DNA from: Acidovorax sp. sif1233
Lineage (GTDB): Bacteria > Pseudomonadota > Gammaproteobacteria > Burkholderiales > Burkholderiaceae_C
DNA length: 64,000 bases
Direction of reading: 5' to 3'
Assembly: GCF_019218755.1 (NCBI RefSeq)
Contig: NZ_JAHUWZ010000001.1
Coordinates: 1,518,250 to 1,582,249 of the forward strand
The translations under genes and the position numbers were made by a program. Below, one piece after another: positions 34,486-43,721 of this stretch; position 1 is the stretch's first letter; the number at the start of each line of letters is the position of its first letter. Below the pieces are notes generated by a model. The model ran no database searches, had not been told where the DNA came from, and saw only the letters and a program-made list of their open reading frames with translations.

Positions 34486-35652
34486 ATGTCCAGTGAAAGA
34501 AAGCTCCGCTACGCCATGGTCGGCGGCGGCCACGGCGCCTTCATCGGTGCGGTGCACCGCAAGGCCATGGCGCTCGACGGCCAGTTCGAGCTGGTGGCGG
34601 GCGCTCTGTCATCCTCACCCGAGCGGGCCCGCGCATCCGGCGCCGAGCTGGGCCTGGCGGACGACCGCAACCACGGCAGCTGGCAGGACCTGCTGGCTGA
34701 CGAGCTGCGCCGCAGCCCCGGCGAGCGCATCGACCTGGTGAGCATCGTCACCCCCAACCATGTGCACCACCCGGTGGCCCTGGCCTTTGTGCAGGCGGGC
34801 TTTCATGTGGTGTGCGACAAGCCGCTGGTGCACACCAGCGCGCAGGCCGATGAGCTGGTGGCGGCGGTGAAGAAGGCCGGCACCGTGTTCGGCGTGACCT
34901 ACAACTACACCGGCTACCCCATGGTGCGCGAGGCCCGCCACCTGGTGCAGAGCGGCGCCCTGGGCACGCTGCGCAAGGTCACCGTGGAATACAACCAGGG
35001 CTGGCTGGCCACGGCGGTGGAGCAGGGCGGCGGCAACAAGCAGGCCGACTGGCGGCTGGACCCCGCGCGCAGCGGCGCGGTGGGCACCATGGGCGACATC
35101 GGATCGCACGCCGAGAACCTGGCCGCCACCGTCACCGGCCAGCGGCCGGAGGCGCTGTGCGCCGACCTCACCACCTTCGGCGCCGGCCGCCGGCTGGACG
35201 ACGATGCACAGCTGCTGCTGCGCTATGCGGGCGGCGCACGCGGCGTGATCGTCGCGTCGCAGGTGGCGGCGGGGCTGGAGAACGATGTGCGCCTGCAGGT
35301 GTCCGGCACGCTGGGCACGCTGGTGTGGCGGCAGGAGGACCCGAACCACCTGGTGCATTCGCCGGTGGACGGGCCGCGCCGCATCCTCACGCGCGGCTCG
35401 CCCTGGCTGAGCGAATCGGCGTTGCGCGCGGGGCGCATTCCGGCCGGGCACCCGGAGGCTTTCATCGAGGCCTTTGCCAACGTCTACCTGGGCGTGGCGG
35501 CGGACATCCGCGCCCGGGCGTCAGGCAGAACCGCCAGCGCGCTGGAGGCCGACTACCCGCGCGTGGAAGACGGGGCCGAGGGCGTGCGCTTCATCGAGAA
35601 GGTGGTGGAGTCCGCCGCGAGCGAGCGCAAGTGGACGGCGCTGGCAGGGTAG
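34486..35652 (+). CDS. Gfo/Idh/MocA-family NAD(P)-dependent sugar dehydrogenase
   Basis: 388 residues from the ATG at 34486. N-terminal Rossmann fold ([20 protein letters not shown]), then [33 protein letters not shown] with the catalytic-type Lys of the CDKPL motif, and the C-terminal alpha/beta domain ([14 protein letters not shown], candidate active His). It is 49 bases after the isomerase. Together they look like an oxidation-isomerisation route for an imported sugar or polyol. Confidence 0.92.
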   Translation: MSSERKLRYAMVGGGHGAFIGAVHRKAMALDGQFELVAGALSSSPERARASGAELGLADDRNHGSWQDLLADELRRSPGERIDLVSIVTPNHVHHPVALAFVQAGFHVVCDKPLVHTSAQADELVAAVKKAGTVFGVTYNYTGYPMVREARHLVQSGALGTLRKVTVEYNQGWLATAVEQGGGNKQADWRLDPARSGAVGTMGDIGSHAENLAATVTGQRPEALCADLTTFGAGRRLDDDAQLLLRYAGGARGVIVASQVAAGLENDVRLQVSGTLGTLVWRQEDPNHLVHSPVDGPRRILTRGSPWLSESALRAGRIPAGHPEAFIEAFANVYLGVAADIRARASGRTASALEADYPRVEDGAEGVRFIEKVVESAASERKWTALAG

Positions 35653-35697
35653 GCGGGCGGGCCGGTGGAGGGGGATGGCACAGGGCAGAATCACCCG

Positions 35698-36267
35698 ATG
35701 ACCTCCGAGAAAGACAAGATGATCTCCGGCGCGCCATACATGGCCGCCGACCCGCAGCTGGTGGCCGACCGCCTGCGCGCCCGCCAGTTGTGCCACGCCA
35801 TCCACCACGCGCCTGCGGCGGATGCTGCCGCGCTGCAAGCCCTGCAGGCGCAGCTGCTGCCGGGCCAGCCCGGCAGCGTGCAGATCACGCCACCGTTTCA
35901 TTGCGACTACGGCTACAACATTTTTCTGGGTGAAGGCGTGTACTTCAACTTCAACTGCGTGGTGCTCGACGGCGCGCCGGTGCGCATCGGGGCCCGCACG
36001 CTGTGCGCGCCGGGCGTGCAGATCTACACCGCCTCGCACCCCTTGTCGCCCGAAGAGCGCGCGACCGGCGTCGAGCTGTGCCTGCCCGTGACCATCGGCG
36101 AGGACGTGTGGATTGGCGGCGGCGCGATCATCTGCCCCGGCGTGACGATTGGCGATGGTGCGGTGATCGGCGCGGGCAGCGTGGTCACCCGCGACGTGCC
36201 GGCGCGGGTGCTGGCGGCGGGCAACCCGTGCCGGGTGGTGCGGCCGCTCGACCCGCTGGTGGCCTGA
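35698..36267 (+). CDS. Maltose O-acetyltransferase-like hexapeptide acetyltransferase
   Basis: 189 residues. N-terminal Mac domain (KDKMISGAPYMAADPQLVADRLRARQL), then left-handed beta-helix hexapeptide repeats: PPFHCDYGYNIFLGEGVYFNFNCVVLDGAPVRIG, ASHP (catalytic His), and GEDVWIGGGAIICPGVTIGDGAVIGAGSVVTRDVP. CoA-dependent O-acetylation of a sugar fits its place at the end of the sugar operon. Related to NodL/LacA/Maa. Confidence 0.9.
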   Translation: MTSEKDKMISGAPYMAADPQLVADRLRARQLCHAIHHAPAADAAALQALQAQLLPGQPGSVQITPPFHCDYGYNIFLGEGVYFNFNCVVLDGAPVRIGARTLCAPGVQIYTASHPLSPEERATGVELCLPVTIGEDVWIGGGAIICPGVTIGDGAVIGAGSVVTRDVPARVLAAGNPCRVVRPLDPLVA

Positions 36268-36306
36268 GGCGACCCGGCGAACCCGTGCGGTCGCCCGCAC
36301 GGCGGC

Positions 36307-36663
36307 TTACTGGGCGTTGGCCAGCTGGAACCGCTGGTCGAAGTTCATCTTGCCCAGCACGCGCAGCGCGGCGGTGCGCGTGGCGGCATCGACCTTGCTG
36401 ATGTCCAGGCTGTAGCGCCTGGCGGTGGACACCACGTCCACGCACTTGTGCCCCCATTGCACGGCCACCAGCAGGGTGGCGCGCTGGCCCGCCTCCACGC
36501 CGCCCACGGAGACGCCGCGCTGTTCGGGCCGCAGCATGAATTCCAGGTGGGGCGTGCGCGTGAGCGTGAGGCGGCTGGCTCCCACGGGGCCCAGCGCGAA
36601 CGAGACGACCCAGTCGTCTTCATCTTCCACGGTCAGGAACGGGACATGCTGGGGTGCTGCCAT
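36307..36663 (-). CDS. Small unknown protein
   Basis: 118 residues starting MAAPQHVPFLTVEDEDDWVV. Beta-rich (VSFALGPVGASRLTLTRTPHLEFMLRPEQRGVSVG), Trp/Arg pattern, no signal peptide or membrane helix. I do not recognise a family. Convergent with the acetyltransferase gene and alone in its orientation apart from the MocR gene further upstream. Codon use is like the genome average. Confidence 0.55.
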   Translation of the reverse strand: MAAPQHVPFLTVEDEDDWVVSFALGPVGASRLTLTRTPHLEFMLRPEQRGVSVGGVEAGQRATLLVAVQWGHKCVDVVSTARRYSLDISKVDAATRTAALRVLGKMNFDQRFQLANAQ

Positions 36664-36892
36664 GGTGGGCGTCGGGTGGGGTGGAAAAGGCCTCGCGGGG
36701 CCAGGCTGGTAGCGCTGCCCCGGTTGCGGACGGCCGCCAGTATGCCGTTGCAAGAGCTGTGCCGAGGGCGGGAGAACCCGAGGTTGGGCCTTTCCAACGC
36801 GGCGGCGGCATGTCAGTTTGCTGCAAGCAAGGGCATGCGCCGCAAGGCGGGTGCCCTGGAGGCCAGGGAACCCCGGGGAAGGGGAGTTTTTG

Positions 36893-36955
36893 GAGAAACT
36901 GACCGCAAGCGCCTGATGTGTAAGCGCTGGCAGCTACTGTTTTGATAGCTTCTTG
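36893..36955. repeat. Dispersed repeat, copy 7, forming the end of the MocR gene
   Basis: Words AAGCGCCTGATGTGTAAGCGC and CAGCTACTGTTTTGATAGCT. The minus-strand MocR gene ends inside it: its last codons (KKLSKQ) and TAG stop are repeat sequence. Confidence 0.65.
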
Positions 36956-38403
36956 GGAGCGGACGCCTCTCGTGCCATCGCCGAGGCCAGGGCGCCCACG
37001 GTAGCCAGGGCGGCTTCAAAGCGGCTTTGCGCGGGGTGCCCGTAGTTGATGCGCACACAGTTCGCAAAGCGCCGGTCCGCCGAAAAGATCTGTCCTGGTG
37101 CCAGGCTGATGCCCTGCTGCAGTGCCTGGCGGTGCAGTTGCAGGGCATCGACCTGCGGGGGCAGCTCCACCCACAGGAAGTACCCGCCCTCGGGCTGCGC
37201 GACCCGCGTACCCGGTGGGAAATGCCGGGCCACCGCCGCCAGCGCCGTCGCCTGCTGCTGCGCCAGGCTGCGGCGCAGCTGGCGCAGGTGCCGGTCGTAG
37301 CCGCCCTGGGCCAGGTACTCGGACAACGCCTGCTGCGACGGCGTGGCGGCCGAGAGCGTGGTCATGAGCTTGAGGCGCTGCACCGCCGTGACAAAGCGGC
37401 CCGCCGCCACCCAGCCCACGCGGTAGCCGGGTGCCAGGCTTTTGCTGAACGAGCTGCAGTGCATCACCAGGCCTTCGCCGTCAAAGGCCTTGGCCGGGGG
37501 CGGGCGGTGGGGGGCGAAGTGCAGTTCGCCATACACGTCGTCCTCGATCAGCGGGATCTGGTGGCGCGCGAGCAGGGCCACGAGTTCGCGCTTCTTGTCC
37601 TCGGGCATCAGGCTGCCCAGCGGGTTCTGGAAGCTGGGCATCAGCCAGCAGGCCTTGACGGGCTGGTGCGGGGGCTGGCGCGCCAGGGCTTCGGCCAGCG
37701 CGGTCAGGTCGATGCCGTCGCGCGGGTGGGTGGCCACCTCCAGCGCCTGCAGGTTCAGACGCTCCAGCGCCTGCAGCGCGGCGTAGAAGGTGGGCGATTC
37801 GACCACCACGACGTCGCCGGGGCGGGTGACGGCCTCCAGGCAGAGGTTGAGCGCCTCCATCGCGCCGTTGGTGATGATGATCTCCTGCGCGTCCACGGCC
37901 ATGCCGTGCAGGCCGTAGCGCAGCGCGATCTGCTGGCGCAGGCGCTCGTCGCCGGGCGGCAGGCTTTGCACGATGCTCCAGGGGTCGAGCTTGCGCATGC
38001 CGCTGCCCAGGCAGCGCGCCAGGCGCTCCAGCGGAAACAGCTCCAGCCCCGGGAAGGCCGAGCCCAGGGGCACCAGGTCGCGGTCGCGCGCCAGGCCCAG
38101 CACCTCGGACACCAGGTCGCTGATGGCCACGCCGGTGGAGGTGTTCGCCGGCTGCGAGGGCAGGGGCTCGGCGGGCCGGGACTCGGCGGCCGGCAGCCGG
38201 GCGCTCACGTAGTAGCCCGAGCGCGGGCGCGCATGGATCAGGCCCTGGGCCTCCAGCAGGTAGTACGCCTCGAACACGGTGGACGGGCTGATGCCGCGCG
38301 TGCGGCTGGCCTCGCGCACCGAGGGCACGCGGTCGCCCGGGCGCAGCGCGCCGCTGTGGATGAGCTGGGCAATGGCGTCGGCGTGGCGTTCGTAGCGTTT
38401 CAT
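36934..38403 (-). CDS. MocR-type regulator (GntR HTH plus aminotransferase domain)
   Basis: 489 residues. N-terminal GntR winged HTH (IHSGALRPGDRVPSVREASRTRGISPSTVFEAYYLLEAQGLI), then a fold-type I aminotransferase domain with SPTFYAALQALE, EDDVYGELHF and the PLP-lysine motif SSFSKSLAPGYRVGW. MocR proteins use PLP as a ligand and regulate genes for PLP or amino-acid metabolism, usually a divergent gene. Here the divergent neighbour is the cytochrome cluster at 38556. The C-terminal KKLSKQ comes from a dispersed repeat. Confidence 0.9.
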   Translation of the reverse strand: MKRYERHADAIAQLIHSGALRPGDRVPSVREASRTRGISPSTVFEAYYLLEAQGLIHARPRSGYYVSARLPAAESRPAEPLPSQPANTSTGVAISDLVSEVLGLARDRDLVPLGSAFPGLELFPLERLARCLGSGMRKLDPWSIVQSLPPGDERLRQQIALRYGLHGMAVDAQEIIITNGAMEALNLCLEAVTRPGDVVVVESPTFYAALQALERLNLQALEVATHPRDGIDLTALAEALARQPPHQPVKACWLMPSFQNPLGSLMPEDKKRELVALLARHQIPLIEDDVYGELHFAPHRPPPAKAFDGEGLVMHCSSFSKSLAPGYRVGWVAAGRFVTAVQRLKLMTTLSAATPSQQALSEYLAQGGYDRHLRQLRRSLAQQQATALAAVARHFPPGTRVAQPEGGYFLWVELPPQVDALQLHRQALQQGISLAPGQIFSADRRFANCVRINYGHPAQSRFEAALATVGALASAMAREASAPKKLSKQ

Positions 38404-38426
38404 GGGGGCTGGGGTTGATCCAGGGC

Positions 38427-38464
38427 AAACTGATCTGTATTTTTAACTAGAAACTGAATCTGTA
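38427..38464. promoter_or_regulatory. Candidate MocR operator, direct repeat
   Basis: AAACTGATCTGTA (38427-38439) and AAACTGAATCTGTA (38451-38464) are near-identical direct repeats starting 24 bp apart, just upstream of the MocR start. MocR regulators are known to bind direct repeats. Confidence 0.5.
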
Positions 38465-38555
38465 CTGTTTTTGGGGCGGGGCGTAGAGTGGCGGCATGTG
38501 CTGGTGTCCGTCGCGATGTGTGCGGGCCGGCCGCTTCCCTACTGACAAAAACCCC

Positions 38556-39359
38556 ATGATCGATTGCCTGCGCAGCCTGCTGCGCCCTGTTTCCCGCCTC
38601 GCCGGCGCCTCTGCCGCGATGGCGCTGGCGTGGAGTGCTGGCGCCTGGGCCCAGCCCGTGCCTAGCCCTGCGGCGGCTGCGGCGGCCCCGTCCGCCACGG
38701 TGTCCGCGTCGTCGATGTCCTCGCGCGTGCTGGCCTGCACGGCCTGCCACGGCAAGGAAGGCCGTGCCACGCCCGACGGCTACTTTCCGCGCATCGCCGG
38801 CAAGCCGGCGGGCTACCTGGCCAACCAGCTGCTCAACTTCCGCGACGGGCGGCGCAGCTATCCGCAGATGACCTACCTCATCGAGCACCTGACGGACGAC
38901 TACCTGCGTGAAATGGCCGAGCACTTTGCCGCGCAGGACCTGCCGTACCCGCCGCCGCCCGCACCCCAGGCGCCGGCCGCCGCGCTGGAGCAGGGGCGCC
39001 AGCTGGTGCAGCAGGGCGATGCCGCGCGCCGCATTCCGGCCTGCGTGTCGTGCCACGGCAGCGCCATGACGGGCGTGGCGCCGTCCATCCCGGGCCTGCT
39101 GGGCCTGCCGCGCGACTACCTCAACAGCCAGCTGGGCGCCTGGAAGACCGGCCAGCGCCGCGCGCATGCGCCCGACTGCATGGCCGACATCGCCCGCCAG
39201 CTCACGCCCGACGACGTGAGCGCCGTGTCCGCCTGGCTGGCCGCCCAGCCCGTGGCAGGGGGCGGCAAACCCGCCCGCACGCTGCCCGCCCCCATGCCCG
39301 CCCGCTGCGGCGGCGTGGCCGAGGTGCCCGTGGCGGCCGCTTCCGGCGCGGCGCGCTGA
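38556..39359 (+). CDS. Exported dihaem cytochrome c (c4-like)
   Basis: 267 residues from the ATG at 38556. Signal peptide RLAGASAAMALAWSAGAWAQ, an Ala/Pro-rich linker, then two class I cytochrome domains with haem motifs CTACH and CVSCH. Distal segments GYLANQLLNFRDGRRSYPQM and DYLNSQLGAWKTGQRRAHAPDCM are typical of cytochrome c4-type or periplasmic electron carriers. Directly followed by the three-haem cytochrome gene, so the two probably pass electrons to a terminal oxidase. The electron donor is not in the window. Confidence 0.9.
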   Translation: MIDCLRSLLRPVSRLAGASAAMALAWSAGAWAQPVPSPAAAAAAPSATVSASSMSSRVLACTACHGKEGRATPDGYFPRIAGKPAGYLANQLLNFRDGRRSYPQMTYLIEHLTDDYLREMAEHFAAQDLPYPPPPAPQAPAAALEQGRQLVQQGDAARRIPACVSCHGSAMTGVAPSIPGLLGLPRDYLNSQLGAWKTGQRRAHAPDCMADIARQLTPDDVSAVSAWLAAQPVAGGGKPARTLPAPMPARCGGVAEVPVAAASGAAR

Positions 39360-39364
39360 GAGGG

Positions 39365-40654
39365 ATGTCATCCATGAAACGCATCCTCTGGACGATTTCT
39401 TCCGTGCTGGCCGCCCTGGGCATCACGGCCGCCGCACTGGTCACCCTGAACCTGCGCGGCGAAGAGCCGCTGCCCGGCGCCGAGACGCTGCAGGGCACGC
39501 CCGCGCTGGTGGCGCGCGGCGAGTACCTGGCCCGTGTCGGCAACTGCATGGCCTGCCACACCACCCAGGGCGGCGCGCCGTTCGCGGGCGGGCGCGGCAT
39601 CGAGACGCCGTTTGGCGTGGTGCACAGCTCCAACCTCACGCCCGACAAGGCGCAGGGCATCGGCAGCTGGACCTCGGCCGAGTTCTGGCGCGCCATGCAC
39701 CATGGCCGCAGCAAGGACGGGCGCCTGCTGTACCCCGCCTTCCCGTACCCCAACTACACCCAGGTCACGCGCGAGGATTCCGATGCCATCTTTGCCTATC
39801 TGCAAAGCGTGCCCGCCGCCGCCGAAGCCAACCGGGCGCATGCGCTGCGTTTCCCGTACAACACGCAGGCGGCGCTGGGCGTGTGGCGCGCGCTGTTTTT
39901 CACCCCGGGCACACCCCGGCCCGAGCCCGCACAGACGGCCGAGTACAACCGGGGCGCCTACCTGGTCAACGGCCTGGGCCATTGCACCGCCTGCCACACG
40001 CCACGCAACGCGCTGGGCGCCACCACGGATGCCAAGGCCTTCACCGGCGGGCTGATTCCCGTGCAGAACTGGTATGCCCCCGCGCTCAACGCGGCGGCCG
40101 AGGCGGGCGTCAAGGAATGGCCCGCCGAGGACGTGGTGGCCTTGCTCCAAACCGGGGTGGCCCCGCACGGCTCGGTGCTGGGCCCCATGGCCGAGGTGGT
40201 GTTCCGCAGCACGCAGTACCTGACCGATGCCGACGCGCGCGCCATGGCGGTATACCTGCAGGCCTTGCCGCAGCAGGGCGGCCCCGCGCCCGCAACGCCG
40301 CCCGCGCCGCCCTCCGCGGCCATGTCCCGGGGCGCGAAGGTGTATGAGCAGCAGTGCGCGCAATGCCATGGCGACGCGGGGCAGGGCGAGCCTGGGGCGT
40401 TCTCCGCTCTGGCCGGCAACCGCGCGGTCACGCTGGCCGATCCCACCAACCTGGTGCGCGTGGTGCTGCAGGGCGGCTACCTGCCCGCCACCGCCGGCAA
40501 CCCACGTCCGCACGGCATGCCCCCGTTCCAGCAGACCCTGTCGGACGAGGAAGTGGCGGCGGTCGCCACCTTCGTGCGCAACAGCTGGGGCAACCAGGCG
40601 CCCGGTGTGGGTACCATCGAGGTCTACCGCGCCCGCGAGCGGCGCGGCATGTAG
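39365..40654 (+). CDS. Three-haem cytochrome c subunit of a membrane dehydrogenase (AdhB/gluconate dehydrogenase type)
   Basis: 429 residues. One N-terminal membrane helix (ILWTISSVLAALGITAAALVTL). Three haem motifs, CMACH, CTACH and CAQCH, at the spacing of the cytochrome subunits of alcohol, gluconate and aldehyde dehydrogenases. Segments such as GIETPFGVVHSSNLTPD, HHGRSKDGRLLYPAFPYPNYTQVTREDSDAIFAYLQS and GGLIPVQNWYAPAL are diagnostic for that family. The catalytic partner is not adjacent. It starts 5 bases after the dihaem cytochrome gene. Confidence 0.92.
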   Translation: MSSMKRILWTISSVLAALGITAAALVTLNLRGEEPLPGAETLQGTPALVARGEYLARVGNCMACHTTQGGAPFAGGRGIETPFGVVHSSNLTPDKAQGIGSWTSAEFWRAMHHGRSKDGRLLYPAFPYPNYTQVTREDSDAIFAYLQSVPAAAEANRAHALRFPYNTQAALGVWRALFFTPGTPRPEPAQTAEYNRGAYLVNGLGHCTACHTPRNALGATTDAKAFTGGLIPVQNWYAPALNAAAEAGVKEWPAEDVVALLQTGVAPHGSVLGPMAEVVFRSTQYLTDADARAMAVYLQALPQQGGPAPATPPAPPSAAMSRGAKVYEQQCAQCHGDAGQGEPGAFSALAGNRAVTLADPTNLVRVVLQGGYLPATAGNPRPHGMPPFQQTLSDEEVAAVATFVRNSWGNQAPGVGTIEVYRARERRGM

Positions 40655-40732
40655 ACCCAGACCCGGCCCCCGGGAGGGCCTCTGCGCACGGCCGCAGGGC
40701 TCCCCGGCCGGGATGACCCAGGAGTTACGCTG

Positions 40733-41143
40733 ATGGAAAGTCCGGCCGTGTTGCCCGATCCCGCCTCAGGGGCGTCCCCGCAGGCCGCCGCTGGCGGCTG
40801 GTGGGCTGTATGCCTGTGCGCGGGCTGGTGCGGCACCTGCCGCGACTACCGCCCCCTGTTCGACGAACTGGCCCGGGCGAACCCCGGGGTGCGGTTCGAA
40901 TGGGTGGACATCGAGGACGAGTCCGAGATCGCGGGGGACCTGGATGTGGAGACTTTTCCCACATTGCTGATCGGCCGCGGCACCAGCGCGCTTTTTCTGG
41001 GGCCGCTGCTGCCGCAGGCGCCAGTGCTGGCCCGGTTGCTGGGCAGCCTGCAGGCGGGCGCGCGCAATGCCTCGGCGGCCGGTGGCGAGGCGCAGGGCGT
41101 GTTCGAGCGCGTGCGCGCGGCGCGCGGCGCCCAGGACGACTAG
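40733..41143 (+). CDS. Thioredoxin-fold protein
   Basis: 136 residues, ribosome binding site AGGAG 8 bases before the ATG. Redox motif WCGTC (Cys33, Cys36) in AVCLCAGWCGTCRDYRPLFDEL; cis-Pro in VETFPTLLIG; WVDIEDESEIAGDLDVETFPT is the typical middle strand/helix. No signal peptide. Could serve cytochrome c or general thiol reduction; position after the cytochrome genes is suggestive only. Confidence 0.85.
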   Translation: MESPAVLPDPASGASPQAAAGGWWAVCLCAGWCGTCRDYRPLFDELARANPGVRFEWVDIEDESEIAGDLDVETFPTLLIGRGTSALFLGPLLPQAPVLARLLGSLQAGARNASAAGGEAQGVFERVRAARGAQDD

Positions 41144-41289
41144 GACGACGAGGACAAATCGGCTGGGCGGGCGGGGCGCAGCAGCGCACCTTTCTGCCGG
41201 AAACGCCGCTGGCCGCGCAGGCGCCGGATTTTTGTGCCGGCGGGGCCCCTGCCGGCGGGTTCAGAAGGCAGTTTGACCACAGTCCATCT

Positions 41290-41318
41290 TTGCAAATCAA
41301 GGCGTTACACGCTACAAT
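41290..41318 (+). promoter_or_regulatory. Sigma-70 promoter of the rimP-nusA-infB operon
   Basis: TTGCAA (41290-41295), 17-base spacer, TACAAT (41313-41318). Predicted start near 41325, about 217 bases before rimP. The 398-bp gap 41144-41541 holds this promoter, the hairpin at 41334-41365, and no tRNA or convincing gene. Confidence 0.75.
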
Positions 41319-41333
41319 ATGAATCTCACGACC

Positions 41334-41365
41334 AAACGGGCGGGTACCAACCGCCCGTTTTTTTT
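41334..41365 (+). terminator. Leader terminator/attenuator ahead of rimP
   Basis: Perfect 10-bp stem AAACGGGCGG / CCGCCCGTTT, loop of 7, run of eight T to 41365; outer CGACC/GGTCG (41329-41333, 41366-41370) can extend it. It starts about 10 bases after the predicted transcription start and precedes rimP-nusA, so read-through must be needed for operon expression. Confidence 0.75.
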
Positions 41366-41541
41366 GGTCGAATGCTTTTGGAGCTCGAAGCTGTCGGGGA
41401 AGGTCTCCGGGGGTTATCGGGTTTTTTGTTTTGGACTTACGCAAACAAGGGCGCACAGGAAGTGCTCCCACCATGGGGTCGGCGACTCGCCGGATCCCGA
41501 TTTGCGTCAGTCGTGTTGTTTTCCGGGATTGAACTGAACAC

Positions 41542-42135
41542 GTGGCATTACAGCAAGTCGTTGAACAAATTGTGACGGGCCTGGGATATGACCTGGTGGA
41601 GATCGAACGCTCTGCCGGTGGTCTGCTGCGCATCACCATTGACTTGCCCTGGGTGCAGCCGCCCGCCGACGCGCCGGTCCCGGCGCTGGATCAGTTTGTC
41701 ACCGTCGAAGACTGCGAAAAGGTCACGCGCCAGCTGCAATTTGCGCTGGAGGTCGATGGCGTCGAGTACAAGCGCCTGGAAGTGTCTTCCCCCGGTATCG
41801 ACCGCCCCTTGCGTCACGAGCAGGACTTCGTGCGCTTCGAGGGCTCGGTCATCGACATCACCCTGAAGGCGCCCATCGGCGCCGCAGCGGCGGGGCAGGT
41901 CAATGCCACCCGCAAGAAATTTCGCGGCACGCTGGAGCGGGCCGAAGCTGGAGGCTGGCAGATCGTCTGGAGCGACGAGCCGCCGGTCAAGCCGGGCCAG
42001 AAGGTGAGCAAGAAACGCGTTCCGGCGCCGCTGCAGGCGCTGGGTTTTACCCTGGATGAGGTGCGGGACGTCCGTCTGGCGCCCATCGTGGATTTCAAGG
42101 GGCGTGGAGGCAAGGCCGGGCCGGCGTCCGCCTGA
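41542..42135 (+). CDS. rimP: Ribosome maturation factor RimP
   Basis: 197 residues from a GTG at 41542 (weak ribosome binding site). Family signature: VEQIVTGLGYDLVEIERSAGGLLRITID, VTVEDCEKVTRQLQFALEVDGVEYKRLEVSSPGIDRPLRHEQDFVRFEG. Needed for 30S subunit maturation. First gene of the conserved order rimP-nusA-infB. A family-normal length plus an insert near 150 (VKPGQKVSKKRVPAPLQ). Expression likely depends on read-through at the leader terminator. Confidence 0.95.
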   Translation: MALQQVVEQIVTGLGYDLVEIERSAGGLLRITIDLPWVQPPADAPVPALDQFVTVEDCEKVTRQLQFALEVDGVEYKRLEVSSPGIDRPLRHEQDFVRFEGSVIDITLKAPIGAAAAGQVNATRKKFRGTLERAEAGGWQIVWSDEPPVKPGQKVSKKRVPAPLQALGFTLDEVRDVRLAPIVDFKGRGGKAGPASA

Positions 42136-42212
42136 GTGGCTGAATGAATTGGGGTGGGTGGCCGCAGCGCGCGGACCCTGCCCTCGGGTGATTGAAACAG
42201 GAGAGTCGTCGC

Positions 42213-43697
42213 ATGAATCGCGAATTGTTGATGTTGGTTGAGGCCATTTCGCGCGAAAAGAACGTTGAGCGTGATGTGGTCTTGGGCGCCGTGGAGTCGG
42301 CCTTGGCCCAGGCTACCAAGAAGCTGTACCAGGGCGAGGTGGACATTCGCGTGTCCGTCGATCGCGACAGCGGCAACTATGAGACTTTCCGCCGCTGGCT
42401 GGTCGTGCCCGATGACGCGGGCCTGCAGAATCCCGAAGCCGAAGAGCTGCTGATGGATGCGAAGGACCGCATTCCCGACATCGAAGTCGGCGAGTACATC
42501 GAAGAGGGTGTCGAGTCCGTGCCGATCGGCCGCATCGGCGCCATGGCCGCCAAGCAGGTCATCCTGCAGAAGATCCGTGACGCCGAGCGCGAAATGCTGC
42601 TCAACGACTTCATGTCGCGCGGCGAGCGCATCTTCACCGGCACCGTCAAGCGCATGGACAAGGGCGACATCATTGTCGAGTCCGGCCGTGTGGAAGGCCG
42701 CCTGCGCCGCAGCGAGATGATCCCCAAGGAAAACCTGCGCAGCGGCGACCGCGTGCGGGCCATGATCATGGAAGTGGACCTGACCCTGCGCGGCGCGCCC
42801 ATCATCCTGTCGCGCTCGGCCCCCGAGTTCATGATCGAGCTCTTCCGCCAGGAAGTGCCCGAGATCGAGCAGGGCCTGCTGGAGATCAAGTCCTGCGCCC
42901 GCGACCCCGGCTCGCGTGCCAAGATCGCCGTGCTGTCGCACGACAAGCGCGTGGACCCCATCGGCACCTGCGTCGGCGTGCGCGGCACCCGTGTGAACGC
43001 GGTGACCAACGAACTCGCCGGCGAGCGCGTGGACATCGTGCTGTGGTCAGAAGACCCCGCCCAGTTCGTGATCGGCGCGCTGGCACCGGCCAACGTGTCC
43101 TCCATCGTGGTCGATGAGGAAAAGCACGCCATGGATGTCGTGGTGGACGAGGAAAACCTCGCCATCGCCATCGGCCGCGGCGGCCAGAACGTGCGCCTGG
43201 CGTCCGATCTGACCGGCTGGAAGATCAACATCATGGACGCCGCCGAAAGCGCGCAGAAGCAGGCCAACGAGACCGACACGGCCCGCAAGCTGTTCATGGA
43301 AAAGCTGGATGTGGACGAGGAAATCGCCGACATCCTGATCTCCGAAGGCTTCAACAGCCTGGAAGAAGTGGCCTATGTGCCGCTGCAGGAAATGCTGGAG
43401 ATCGAAAGCTTCGACGAAGACACCGTCAACGAGCTGCGCGCCCGCGCCAAGGATGCGCTGCTCACGATGGAAATCGCCCGCGAGGAAAGCGTGGAAGAGG
43501 TCTCCCAGGACCTGCGCGACCTCGAAGGCCTCACCCCCGAGCTGATTGCCAAGTTGGCTGAAGGCGGTGTGCATACACGTGACGACCTGGCCGATCTGGC
43601 CATTGATGAACTGACCGACCTGACCGGACAGTCTGAAGAAGAAGCCAAAGCCTTGATCATGAAGGCGCGCGAACACTGGTTCGCGGGGCAAGAGTAA
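42213..43697 (+). CDS. nusA: Transcription termination/antitermination factor NusA
   Basis: 494 residues from the ATG at 42213 with CAGGAGAG upstream. N-terminal RNA polymerase-binding domain ([37 protein letters not shown]), S1 domain ([20 protein letters not shown]), two KH domains ([50 protein letters not shown]) and two C-terminal acidic repeats. Modulates pausing, termination and antitermination. In E. coli NusA represses its own operon through termination; the leader hairpin here would allow the same. Confidence 0.98.
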   Translation: MNRELLMLVEAISREKNVERDVVLGAVESALAQATKKLYQGEVDIRVSVDRDSGNYETFRRWLVVPDDAGLQNPEAEELLMDAKDRIPDIEVGEYIEEGVESVPIGRIGAMAAKQVILQKIRDAEREMLLNDFMSRGERIFTGTVKRMDKGDIIVESGRVEGRLRRSEMIPKENLRSGDRVRAMIMEVDLTLRGAPIILSRSAPEFMIELFRQEVPEIEQGLLEIKSCARDPGSRAKIAVLSHDKRVDPIGTCVGVRGTRVNAVTNELAGERVDIVLWSEDPAQFVIGALAPANVSSIVVDEEKHAMDVVVDEENLAIAIGRGGQNVRLASDLTGWKINIMDAAESAQKQANETDTARKLFMEKLDVDEEIADILISEGFNSLEEVAYVPLQEMLEIESFDEDTVNELRARAKDALLTMEIAREESVEEVSQDLRDLEGLTPELIAKLAEGGVHTRDDLADLAIDELTDLTGQSEEEAKALIMKAREHWFAGQE

Positions 43698-43721
43698 AGG
43701 TCAGGGAGGCACGAACCACAT

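Noticed and set aside
41319..41537. 72-codon frame in the rimP leader, possible leader peptide
   Set aside because: Its ATG directly follows the -10 hexamer and lies before the predicted transcription start; no ribosome binding site.
41366..41541. Search for a tRNA in the rimP leader, as metY precedes this operon in E. coli
   Set aside because: No cloverleaf, no TTCRA arm and no CCA end could be found.
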